A stretch of 64,000 nucleotides of DNA from the NCBI GenBank assembly GCA_965214335.1, contig CBDCBO010000003.1, positions 124,001 to 188,000 on the forward strand. Direction: 5' to 3'. The position numbers were made by a program, and so were the translations under genes. The notes under the pieces were generated by a model that worked only from the letters and a program-made list of their open reading frames with translations, was not told where the DNA came from and ran no database searches. The stretch is from Velthaea sp965214335. Lineage in GTDB: Bacteria > Vulcanimicrobiota > Vulcanimicrobiia > Vulcanimicrobiales > Vulcanimicrobiaceae. This document shows positions 36,589 to 44,504 of this stretch, in pieces; the first letter of the stretch is position 1, and every line of letters starts with the position of its first letter.

Positions 36589-37287
36589 TCAGGCACTGCG
36601 CCGCACCTTCGCCGTCCGCACACGGAAGAAGCCGATCGAAAGCACGCCGGCGCAGAAACCGCCGATATGGGCGAAATATGCCGTGCCGCCTTGTTCGCTC
36701 GATACGTTATTCGTCAGTTGGCCCAAACCATGGATGAATTGCACCGCGGCCCAGACGCCGATGACCAAGAACGCCGGCAAGCGGAAAAACAGAGCGGCAG
36801 GCAGCCGACCGGCACGATCGTATTGATCGCGGTTCGCGGAAAGTTGATGATATACGCGCCGAGGACACCGGCGATGGCGCCCGACGCTCCGATCTCCGGA
36901 ACGTGACTGGCGGGACCGACCGAGACCATCGCCAGCCCACCGGCGATGCCGCAAAGCATATACAGCAGCAGAGAAGCGCACGTGCCCGCAGAGATACTCG
37001 ATGTCGGGTCCGAACACCAGCAGAAATAACATATTAAAAAAGATATGTAAAAAACTGCCGTGCAAGAACATCGAAGTGACGATCGTCAGCACCGGCAACG
37101 CCGGACTGGGTGCCGGTAAGCGAATGTTATTGGTGATGTCGTATGGGATCGCCGCGAGCGAGTTAATGTAGCCGTCGGTGCTGGGCGCGGCAAGCTCTTG
37201 TACGAAAACGTACACATTGAGCGCGACAAGGGCGTAAACGATGAACGGAAATATCGGCAGCCGGCGGGTTTCGCCGAATGGAATCAC
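36589..37287 (-). pseudogene. Rhomboid-family intramembrane protease with two compensating frameshifts
   Basis: The outer parts read in one frame. The start MIPFGETRRLPIFPFIVYAL, the first helices with MFLHGSFLHIFFNMLFLLVFG, and the end with the catalytic His region AYFAHIGGFCAGV are rhomboid-like. The middle (about 36805-36970) reads as a charged non-membrane stretch, whereas another frame there gives YMLCGIAGGLAMVSVG and EIGASGAIAGVLGAYI, which contains the catalytic GASG serine. One extra T near 36970-36974 and one missing C near 36800-36806 would restore a normal protein of about 233 residues. As written, the serine is lost. It is the last gene of the mla run. Confidence 0.8.
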
Positions 37288-37290
37288 CGG

Positions 37291-38931
37291 CTAAAACTGG
37301 AGCTGCACACCGAGCACCGTCCGCCGCCCGCTGTGCAAGACGTCGCGTTCGCCGCCAAAAATTTCGACGCCGGAGGTGGCATGCAAGGTAGCATATCCGT
37401 CGATTGTCGGGTGGCGCAGATCGTACGCGCGCGTTTCGAAGCCGAGGCCGGTGCGCGATCCGTAATCGGCCAGCACGCCCAGCCGCGAATAGAGCACGCC
37501 GCCGCCGACGCGGAACGAACCACCCGGTCCGATCGACTGCAAGCCCGCGAAGTTGTACGATGCGGTGCCGGCGCTGCCGATGTCGTTCGCGCCGGCCAAC
37601 AAGCTCATACGGCCCTTCGGTAAGCCGACGAGGTTAAAGTCGGTTTGCGGACCGCGATCCCGAGTGAGCAGCGGCGACGTCGAGCCGGTCGCGTTCTGCA
37701 CGCTCAACTCGCTCACGCGCAGTTGAATGGCAACTAAACTGCCGGCCAAGGACTGCAATCGTGCTTGCAGCCGCTTCTGCATCAACGAGGGGGTCGCGCC
37801 GGGCACAGGCGGGCCGCCTGCCGGCGCCGTTGTCGGTCCGCCTCCCGGCGCAATGACGCCGGGCTGCGGAACGCCCGTCGCAACCGGCACCGGCGTCGCA
37901 TTGGGATCGACGCCATAAACGTCGCTGGTTGCTCCGAGCTGGCCGAGCAAACTATTGGCGCGCTGCGTGGTCGCATCGATGTTGGCCACGGTATTACGCA
38001 GCTGCGCCTGCGTCTGCGGATCGCCGGTAACTTTGCGAAAATCGCCGACCAAAAGTGAGAATGTTTGCGACGTTTGGGCCAAATAGCGGGTCGTGTCGAT
38101 CAGATTGGCCTTGAGCTGCGGATTTTTCGATAAATCGTGTAACTGCGCGACTGTATCATTGAGCGCCACCGCGGATTGATTGAAACTTGTCAACAGATCG
38201 GTCACGCGCGGTGTTGCCGTCTTGGCTAAGTCGTCCAAACGCGTCGTAAGATCGACGATGCGATCGGTTGTTTTTGAAAGCGTATTGCCCAGCGGTCCCT
38301 GCAGCGCATCGAACGTCCGAGCTAATTTCTGTACCTGCGTATTCATCGTCATCGAAAGCTGATTCGCGTTCGTAAGTGCCGACTGCAAGGTGTTGAGCAA
38401 CGCCGGTTCGCGCTGTTCGAGGTCGGCAAGTAAGGTGTCGAGCCGGGTCACTTCGCCTTGACCCTGCTCGAGTAAGTCGGTCAACGTGGCCGGATTCGTG
38501 CCCTGCGGTTGCTGTTCGAGCGGCAGTATTTCGCGCGGTAAAACGGCGACGGCCCCGGGTGCCGGGGTTGGTGCGGCGAGCCCCGATGGCCGCGGTACCG
38601 GCGCTTTGGGCACGATCTCGAGGGTCGCATCACCGGTCAGCGGCGCCTGAATGATGAAGCGCGCTTCGCGCGGGATATCGACGTTATTGTTGATGGCCAG
38701 AATAATACTGACCGTGAAATCGGCCGGTAGCAGTTGCAGCGCATCGACGATCCCGACGTTCACGCCGCTCTCGTACACGAGTGCGCCTTTATGAATGCCC
38801 GACGCCGATTTGAAGTGCACGGCGATCTTATACCGGCCGTTCGTGCCGATATTGGTGAGCACGAAGAAAATAACGAACAGCCCAAGCAATCCGGCGATGG
38901 TGAAGAGTCCGACAACGGCTTGTTTGTTCAT
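37291..38931 (-). CDS. mlaD: MlaD/MCE protein with C-terminal outer-membrane-like strand domain
   Basis: This substrate-binding part of an MlaEFD lipid transporter has 546 residues, far longer than the roughly 180 of E. coli MlaD. It has one N-terminal membrane helix (AVVGLFTIAGLLGLFVIFFVL), an MCE domain (about 35-120), a long helical region of repeated Thr/Asn/Leu heptads (about 155-335), and a Pro/Gly-rich linker (about 350-385). A final beta-rich region (about 415-546) ends in VLGVQLQF, like an outer-membrane barrel signal. A trans-envelope bridge of this design is known for the Mla system of diderm Firmicutes (Veillonella). It follows mlaE and mlaF in the same operon. Confidence 0.88.
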   Translation of the reverse strand: MNKQAVVGLFTIAGLLGLFVIFFVLTNIGTNGRYKIAVHFKSASGIHKGALVYESGVNVGIVDALQLLPADFTVSIILAINNNVDIPREARFIIQAPLTGDATLEIVPKAPVPRPSGLAAPTPAPGAVAVLPREILPLEQQPQGTNPATLTDLLEQGQGEVTRLDTLLADLEQREPALLNTLQSALTNANQLSMTMNTQVQKLARTFDALQGPLGNTLSKTTDRIVDLTTRLDDLAKTATPRVTDLLTSFNQSAVALNDTVAQLHDLSKNPQLKANLIDTTRYLAQTSQTFSLLVGDFRKVTGDPQTQAQLRNTVANIDATTQRANSLLGQLGATSDVYGVDPNATPVPVATGVPQPGVIAPGGGPTTAPAGGPPVPGATPSLMQKRLQARLQSLAGSLVAIQLRVSELSVQNATGSTSPLLTRDRGPQTDFNLVGLPKGRMSLLAGANDIGSAGTASYNFAGLQSIGPGGSFRVGGGVLYSRLGVLADYGSRTGLGFETRAYDLRHPTIDGYATLHATSGVEIFGGERDVLHSGRRTVLGVQLQF

Positions 38932-38952
38932 AATGCGCGCTCGTCCCGGTTC

Positions 38953-39708
38953 CTAGATTGGAATCGGGCCGACTTCACTCCCCTGCAGAAATTGCTGGAC
39001 GATCGGATTGGGCGAATCGCGCAACTGATCGACGGTTCCGTACGCGATGATCGCGCCCTCGAAGAGCAGCGCGACATAGTCCGCCATCATATATATCGAA
39101 CCGAGGTCGTGGGATACGACCACGGCCGTACCGTTGAGACGGTCGCGTAATTTTTTGATCGTGTTGGTCAACACGTGCGTGATGATCGGATCGAGGCCGG
39201 TCGTCGGCTCGTCGTATAGCACGCATTGAGGATTGGTGATTACGGCCCGAGCGAAGCCCGCGCGCTTCACCATACCACCCGAAAGTTCGCTCGGGTAGCG
39301 CGCTTGCAAATTGCCCAGTCCGACCGTTTCGAGCGACTCGGAAACGAGTCGATCGATCTCCACGTCGTTCATCTTGGTGTGTTCGCGCAACGGCAAAGCC
39401 ACGTTCTCGCCGATCGTAAGCGAGTCGAACAGCGCCGCGAACTGGAACGAAAAGCCGATCGTGCGCCGGATCTCGATGAGGTCGCGTTCGCGCAACTCCG
39501 AGATGTCTTGGCCGCGCACGAATACGCGCCCGGCATCGGGCCGCTTGAGGCCGTTGAGCAGCCGTAAGATGGTCGACTTACCGGCCCCCGACAGGCCGAT
39601 GATGCACGTAATCGCGCCGTCGACGATGTCGAGCGAAAGATTCTGCATGACCACTTTTGGCCCGTAGCGGATGCTGACGTTTTCCAGCCGCCCCCAGACC
39701 TCAGCCAT
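38953..39708 (-). CDS. mlaF: Mla-type ABC transporter ATPase
   Basis: The ATPase (251 residues) powers phospholipid movement with MlaE and MlaD. Walker A is IIGLSGAGKSTILRLLNG, the Q-loop is GFSFQFAALFDSLTIGENV, the signature is PSELSGGMVKRAGFARA, and Walker B is CVLYDEPTTGLDPI, followed by the His switch VVSHDLGSIYMMADYVA. These features match MlaF rather than a generic importer ATPase. Its start overlaps the end of mlaE by eight bases. Confidence 0.95.
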   Translation of the reverse strand: MAEVWGRLENVSIRYGPKVVMQNLSLDIVDGAITCIIGLSGAGKSTILRLLNGLKRPDAGRVFVRGQDISELRERDLIEIRRTIGFSFQFAALFDSLTIGENVALPLREHTKMNDVEIDRLVSESLETVGLGNLQARYPSELSGGMVKRAGFARAVITNPQCVLYDEPTTGLDPIITHVLTNTIKKLRDRLNGTAVVVSHDLGSIYMMADYVALLFEGAIIAYGTVDQLRDSPNPIVQQFLQGSEVGPIPI

Positions 39709-40480
39709 TTTGGCGAAACAAAATATACGACAGCGCGAAGTTGAAGATAAAAATTAAAATAATCGACGTGACCACCGCACCGGTGGTCGCTTTGCCGACG
39801 CCGGCGGCTCCGCCGCGCGTGTTGAGTCCCTGATAGGAGCCAATGGCCACGATGATCACGGCGAAGATGAACGCCTTGAACAGCCCGCGCAGCACATCCT
39901 CGAACGGCAGCGTACTGCGCACCGAGGCCAGGAACGAATCGTAACTGATATGCGCGTAGATCTGTGCCACGAGCATTCCGCCCAGAATCGAAATGATGTC
40001 GGCCAGCACGGTCAGCAGCGGCAGCATGAGCACGAGCGCGACGAGTCGCGGCACGACCAGCATGCGGATCGGCGACAAGCCGAGCGACTGCAACGCTTCG
40101 ATTTGTTCGGTGACGACCATCGAGCCGAACTCCGCGGCGATCGCCGCGCCGGCCCGGCCGGCCACCACGACAGCGGTTAGCATGGGCCCCAGTTCGCGCG
40201 CCGTCGTAAACGCCACTACGCCGCCGACCAAGTTGCCGATGCCGTACTGCACGGCTTGCACCGACGACTCGAGCGCGAACACCATGCCGGTAAAGAGCGA
40301 AGTCAGCAGCACGATCGTGAGCGAGTTCACACCCAGCAACGCCGCTTGCGAAAACGTTTCGGCGACTCGGATGCGCAACCGCCCGATGAAGGTCGCCGAC
40401 TCGCCGATAAGGTTTGCGACGCCGCCGGTATACTCGAAAAAGTTCGACGCGTCGCGACCGACGTCTTCGAGCACACTCAT
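39701..40480 (-). CDS. mlaE: Mla-type ABC transporter permease
   Basis: An MlaE-family inner-membrane permease of 259 residues with about five to six helices. Family landmarks are QAALLGVNSLTIVLLTSLFTGMVFAL near the N-terminus and the conserved GSMVVTEQIEALQSLGLSPIRMLVVPRLVAL segment. The start overlaps the preceding coiled-coil gene as ATGA. With mlaF and mlaD it forms a complete inner-membrane complex. No mlaA, mlaB or mlaC gene is nearby. Confidence 0.95.
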   Translation of the reverse strand: MSVLEDVGRDASNFFEYTGGVANLIGESATFIGRLRIRVAETFSQAALLGVNSLTIVLLTSLFTGMVFALESSVQAVQYGIGNLVGGVVAFTTARELGPMLTAVVVAGRAGAAIAAEFGSMVVTEQIEALQSLGLSPIRMLVVPRLVALVLMLPLLTVLADIISILGGMLVAQIYAHISYDSFLASVRSTLPFEDVLRGLFKAFIFAVIIVAIGSYQGLNTRGGAAGVGKATTGAVVTSIILIFIFNFALSYILFRQNG

Positions 40481-40827
40481 AGCGCGGCGAGTTCCGCGAG
40501 CGAGGAAAGGACGCCTTGCGTGGCCTCGACGCGGCGCGCCGCGACACCACGTTCGGCGGTCAGGTTAAATTGACGCTGGTACAACCGCGCCAGTTCGCGG
40601 TCGACGTAACGGAGTTGCGCTTCGGCCTCGCGATGAAAGCCGGCAAAGTACTGCTTGACCGCCGCGAGATAGGCCCGCACGGTGGCCGCATCGGGCGCCC
40701 CGCCGGCGAAAGCTCGCTCGATGTCGGCCTGCGCCCGTTGCATCGCCCGGTCGCGGATATAAAACGTGCCGACCGTCGTGACGAGGTCGCGCAGTCGATC
40801 GACTTCAGGCAAGGTCGAGAGCGGCAC
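40477..40827 (-). CDS. Small coiled-coil protein between rph and mlaE
   Basis: A 116-residue, almost entirely helical protein with no recognised domain. It has heptad-rich stretches (FHREAEAQLRYVDRELARLYQRQFNL) and no signal peptide or membrane segment. It begins inside the 3' end of rph (23-base overlap) and its stop overlaps the mlaE start as ATGA, so it is translationally locked into this operon. The position suggests an accessory factor of the Mla complex, perhaps replacing the cytosolic MlaB STAS subunit, but no sequence evidence shows this. Confidence 0.65.
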   Translation of the reverse strand: MPLSTLPEVDRLRDLVTTVGTFYIRDRAMQRAQADIERAFAGGAPDAATVRAYLAAVKQYFAGFHREAEAQLRYVDRELARLYQRQFNLTAERGVAARRVEATQGVLSSLAELAAL

Positions 40828-41542
40828 GTTGATGATCGAAGAGTTCGCGGATGCCGCGTTCGGCTAAATCCAGCAGACCGTCGAGCTGGCTACGGCTGAA
40901 CGGCACGCCTTCGGCGGTGCCTTGCAATTCGACGAAAGCACCGGCGTCGGTCATCGCGACGTTCATGTCGACTTCGGCTTTACTATCTTCTTCGTACGGC
41001 AGATCGAGCACCATCCGGCCGTCGACGATCCCTACCGACGTCGCGGCGATCAGGCCGCGCAAAGGCCATTTCTTGGCGTTGGTGTGGTCGAACGATTTGC
41101 GCAGCGCCAGCGCCAGCGCGATGTATGCGCCGGTAACCGATGCCGTCCGCGTTCCGCCGTCGGCTTGCAGGACGTCGCAATCGATCCATAACGTTTTCTC
41201 GCCCAGCTTCGACAGATCGACGACGGCGCGCAACGCCCGTCCGATGATGCGCTGAATCTCATGCGTGCGGCCGCCGATCTTGCCCTTCGACGACTCGCGT
41301 ACATTGCGGTCGCTCGTTGCGCGCGGCAGCATCGCATATTCGGCGGTGATCCAGCCGGTGCCGCGCCCGCGCATCCACGGCGGAACCTTCTCCTCGAGCG
41401 ACGCGGCGCATAAGACGCGCGTATCGCCGATGCTGATGAGGACGCTGCCCTCAGCATACTTGAGATAGCCGGTTTCAATCCGCACCGGACGCAGTTCCGT
41501 CGGACTGCGGCCGTCGGGGCGCACGAAGGTCATGGCGGTCAT
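40805..41542 (-). CDS. rph: Ribonuclease PH
   Basis: RNase PH trims tRNA 3' ends phosphorolytically. The protein (245 residues) has the family opening RPDGRSPTELRPVRIETGYL, GDTRVLCAASLEEKVPPWMRG, GWITAEYAMLPRATSDR, an IQRIIGRALRAVVDL segment and TIWIDCDV-like WIDCDVLQADGGTRTASVTGA; the phosphate-binding Arg residues lie in these stretches. Length is normal. It follows glmS by about 58 bases and overlaps the coiled-coil gene downstream. Confidence 0.96.
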   Translation of the reverse strand: MTAMTFVRPDGRSPTELRPVRIETGYLKYAEGSVLISIGDTRVLCAASLEEKVPPWMRGRGTGWITAEYAMLPRATSDRNVRESSKGKIGGRTHEIQRIIGRALRAVVDLSKLGEKTLWIDCDVLQADGGTRTASVTGAYIALALALRKSFDHTNAKKWPLRGLIAATSVGIVDGRMVLDLPYEEDSKAEVDMNVAMTDAGAFVELQGTAEGVPFSRSQLDGLLDLAERGIRELFDHQRAALDLA

Positions 41543-41600
41543 CGAGTAGGCGGTTTAGCGTGAAGGGCCGCCGCGCCCTTGCAGCGTGCGGAACAGCCGG

Positions 41601-43439
41601 CTATTCGACCGTAACCGTTTTGGCCAGATTGCGCGGCTGGTCGACGTCCTTACCGTCAATGTCGGCAATGTGATAGGCGAGCAATTGCAGCGGGATCACG
41701 TTGACGATCGGCGCGAGCAGTTCTTCGACGCGGGGCACCCAGATAATATGGTCGGCCAGCGCCGCCGCTTCTTCGTCACCGTGATTGGCGATGAGGATCA
41801 GCGGCGCTTCGCGCGCCTTGGCTTCGGCCAGATTGGAGAGCATTTTCTCGCGCACGCGGCCGTCGGTCACGATGCCGACAACCGGCGTCTTGGAGTCCAG
41901 CAGCGCGATCGGGCCGTGCTTCATCTCGCCGGCCGCGTACCCCTCAGCGTGAATGTACGAAATTTCCTTGAGTTTGAGCGCCCCTTCGAGCGCCGTCGGA
42001 AAATTGACGTAGCGGCCTAAGAACAGAACCGAGCGCGCTTTGCGGAACCGCTTTGCGATCTTTTTGATATCTTCGCTGGTGTTGAGCACGACATCGATCG
42101 AGGCCGGCAGCAGCTTGGTGCCCTCGGCGATCGCGCGTAGCCGTTCCAGCGGCGCCGAACGGCGAATGCGCGCCAAGTACAACGCAAACAGCATGGCCGC
42201 AATCGCTTGCGACACGTAGGTTTTCGTTGCGGCGACGGAAATTTCGGGACCGCCGCGCGTAAAGAGCGTGCCGTCTGCCAAGCGCGACAGGTGCGAGCCG
42301 ACCACGTTGCAGATACCCAGGATCGGCGCCCCGACGTCTTTAGCGACACGCACGGCTTCAATCGTATCGGCGGTCTCGCCCGACTGCGACATCGCGATGG
42401 TCAACGTGCGCGGATCCATGGCCCGGTCGCCGTAGCGGAATTCGGAGGCCAGTTCCATTTCGACCGGCAGCTTGCAAAGCGCGCGCATCAAGTACATGCC
42501 GACCATGCCGGCGTGGTAGGCGGTGCCGCAACCGGTAATCGAAATTTTGGTCATCGCGCGCAGCAAGCCCTCATCGATCTTGATCTCGGCGGCAAGTTGC
42601 ACGTCGCCCGATTCATCGATGCGGCCGGCCAATGTTTCTTTGATGACGCTGGGTTGCTCGAAGATTTCCTTGAGCATGAAGTGTTTGTAGCCGGCTTTCT
42701 CAGCCGACGTCGCGTCCCACATCACTTGCTGGACATCGCGCGTGATGGGTTTGCCGTCGAAGGCCGTCAGCGCGAAGCCGTCGCGGGTGACCTCGACCAC
42801 TTCGCCTTCTTCGAGCACGACGATTTTGCGCGTATACTGCAGCATCGCCGGAATATCCGAGGCCACATACATCTCCGCGTCACCGACGCCGACGATGAGC
42901 GGCGAGGCTCCGTTGCGCGCGAAGACCAGCGTCCCCGGCGCGTCGCTGGAAATAACGCCCAGCGCGAACGCGCCGCTCACCGCTCTGAGCGTGGTGCGGA
43001 TGGCGGCCACCAGATCGCCGGTGTAATACGTCTCAATCAGATGCGCCAATACTTCGGTATCGGTTTCACTGGCGAAGGTGTGCCCGGCCGCCAGCAGTTG
43101 CGCGCGCAGCGACCCGTAATTCTCGATGATGCCGTTGTGGACCACGGCGAACCGGCCGCTGCAGTCCATGTGCGGGTGCGCGTTGGCATCCGACGGCCGG
43201 CCGTGCGTCGCCCAGCGGGTGTGACCGATACCGGTCGTCCCCGCTAGGGCTTCGCCGTTGGCTAACCGCTCGGCCAGCCGGCCGAGCTTGCCTTCGGCTT
43301 TTGAGCCCGCCAACTCACCGTGGGCATCGATGACGGCGATGCCGGCCGAGTCGTATCCGCGATATTCCAGTCGCCGTAACGAGTCCATGATGATCGGCAC
43401 CGAGTCTTTGGCGCCGATATACCCGACGATTCCACACAT
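41601..43439 (-). CDS. glmS: Glutamine-fructose-6-phosphate aminotransferase (isomerizing)
   Basis: GlmS makes glucosamine-6-phosphate, the first step to UDP-GlcNAc for peptidoglycan and lipid A. The N-terminal class-II amidotransferase begins MCGIVGYIGAKDSVPI, with Cys2 as nucleophile, and continues through GHTRWATHGRPSDANAHPH. Two SIS domains follow (SITGCGTAYHAGMVG; SQSGETADTIEAVRVAK), and the C-terminus ends NLAKTVTVE as in the family. Length is normal at 612. It lies 12 bases after rpoZ, which leaves no room for a glmS ribozyme leader. Confidence 0.97.
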   Translation of the reverse strand: MCGIVGYIGAKDSVPIIMDSLRRLEYRGYDSAGIAVIDAHGELAGSKAEGKLGRLAERLANGEALAGTTGIGHTRWATHGRPSDANAHPHMDCSGRFAVVHNGIIENYGSLRAQLLAAGHTFASETDTEVLAHLIETYYTGDLVAAIRTTLRAVSGAFALGVISSDAPGTLVFARNGASPLIVGVGDAEMYVASDIPAMLQYTRKIVVLEEGEVVEVTRDGFALTAFDGKPITRDVQQVMWDATSAEKAGYKHFMLKEIFEQPSVIKETLAGRIDESGDVQLAAEIKIDEGLLRAMTKISITGCGTAYHAGMVGMYLMRALCKLPVEMELASEFRYGDRAMDPRTLTIAMSQSGETADTIEAVRVAKDVGAPILGICNVVGSHLSRLADGTLFTRGGPEISVAATKTYVSQAIAAMLFALYLARIRRSAPLERLRAIAEGTKLLPASIDVVLNTSEDIKKIAKRFRKARSVLFLGRYVNFPTALEGALKLKEISYIHAEGYAAGEMKHGPIALLDSKTPVVGIVTDGRVREKMLSNLAEAKAREAPLILIANHGDEEAAALADHIIWVPRVEELLAPIVNVIPLQLLAYHIADIDGKDVDQPRNLAKTVTVE

Positions 43440-43451
43440 AGGACGAAGGCT

Positions 43452-43670
43452 TTATTTAATGCCTTCGCGGGTCCGCTTGTAGGGAATCTTCCCAGCGCGA
43501 ACTTCATTGAACGCGGTCGACACGGGTTTGTTGGGGTTGACGCGGTCGGACAGCGGCGGCGCGCCGTTGTTGAGTTGCTTGGCACGTTTGGTGACGACGT
43601 TGACCAAGGTGAATTTCGAGTCGACGTGATCGAGCAGGCCGTCGAGATCGCCGAATACGGAGTCGCTCAT
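43452..43670 (-). CDS. rpoZ: RNA polymerase omega subunit
   Basis: A 72-residue omega subunit that helps assemble RNA polymerase. The conserved segment FTLVNVVTKRAKQLNNG is followed by the divergent middle, then KPVSTAFNEVRAGKIPYKRT at the end. It lies three bases after gmk. The gmk-rpoZ order is common in many bacteria, which supports both calls. Confidence 0.9.
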   Translation of the reverse strand: MSDSVFGDLDGLLDHVDSKFTLVNVVTKRAKQLNNGAPPLSDRVNPNKPVSTAFNEVRAGKIPYKRTREGIK

Positions 43671-43673
43671 AGT

Positions 43674-44291
43674 TTACGTGTTTTCCAATTCTTTGATGCG
43701 GTTGTCGGGTAACCGGTAGATGCGGAAGCGCTCGGCGCGCACGATGGCTTCGAGATCTTCCACCGCGATTTCGGGTTGCGCTTGTTCGTTGATGACGAGA
43801 TAATCGAAGCTTCGAACGAAGGTCAATTCTTGATGCGCGATTTCGAGCCGCGCCGCGATTTGGTCGTTGGTTTCGGTCCGGCGGGCCTCGAGCCGCCGGC
43901 GCAGGTGCGAGAACTTGTCGGGAACCAGGAAAATAAGAACCGCGCCCGGATACTGCGCTTTGATCGCGAGCGCCCCGTTGACTTCAGGCTTCATGATGAC
44001 GTCGAAGCCTGACCGCAGCGACTCGTCGATGAACGAGCGCGGCGTGCCGTAGAGATGACCGTTATATTCACGCCACTCGAGAAATCCGTCGTCCGATCGA
44101 CGCCGGACGAACTCGTCCCGGTCGAGGAAAAAGTAATCGACCGCCTCACGCTCGCCGGGCCGCGGAACTCGCGTCGTCGACGAGATCGAGTACAGCAGAC
44201 GCGCATGACGCGCTTTGAGTGCCTCGACGAGTGTGTCTTTACCGGCCCCCGAGGGGCCTGAAACGACAAACAGTAGACCGGGCCCGGAGAT
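43674..44291 (-). CDS. gmk: Guanylate kinase, apparently started at ATC
   Basis: Gmk phosphorylates GMP to GDP. Reading the frame upstream of the ATG at 43994 gives a complete, uninterrupted N-terminus: LLFVVSGPSGAGKDTLVEAL (P-loop), YSISSTTRVPRPGE (GMP site) and DDGFLEWREYNGHLYGTP. There is no ATG, GTG or TTG before the P-loop. An in-frame TAA is at 44294-44292, immediately followed by ATC (44291-44289), which lies six bases after a GAGGAGG. Initiating there gives MSGPGLLFVVSGPSGAGK, a normal Gmk start of 205 residues. The alternative is CTG 44273, or a sequencing error of ATG. Confidence 0.88.
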   Translation of the reverse strand: MSGPGLLFVVSGPSGAGKDTLVEALKARHARLLYSISSTTRVPRPGEREAVDYFFLDRDEFVRRRSDDGFLEWREYNGHLYGTPRSFIDESLRSGFDVIMKPEVNGALAIKAQYPGAVLIFLVPDKFSHLRRRLEARRTETNDQIAARLEIAHQELTFVRSFDYLVINEQAQPEIAVEDLEAIVRAERFRIYRLPDNRIKELENT

Positions 44292-44297
44292 TTACCG

Positions 44298-44304
44298 CCT
44301 CCTC
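44298..44304 (-). promoter_or_regulatory. Strong Shine-Dalgarno before the ATC start of gmk
   Basis: GAGGAGG at 44304-44298 (minus strand) ends six bases before the ATC at 44291. No other standard start codon lies within reach of it. The spacing is ideal for initiation at this ATC and poor for the CTG at 44273, so it decides the start. Confidence 0.7.
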
Positions 44305-44504
44305 GTAGCGTAAAACCGGCGCCTGCGCGTGGCCGGGTCAATCCAAATACTTCCGCGTACCGTACACGAGGTCCCTTCCCGCCGCGCCGATATTCGCCGC
44401 CGGGGCGAAGGCTTTCGCGGCCGGCTTCAACGGGCGCACGCCGCGCGAACCGGCCCAATCGCATAGGCGGAAGGCAGCCGCCGGAACGAAGTTGAGCCGC
44501 AGCC

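Noticed and set aside
41540..43452. glmS ribozyme leader
   Set aside because: Only 12 bases separate rpoZ from glmS, too short for the ribozyme, and no matching core was seen.
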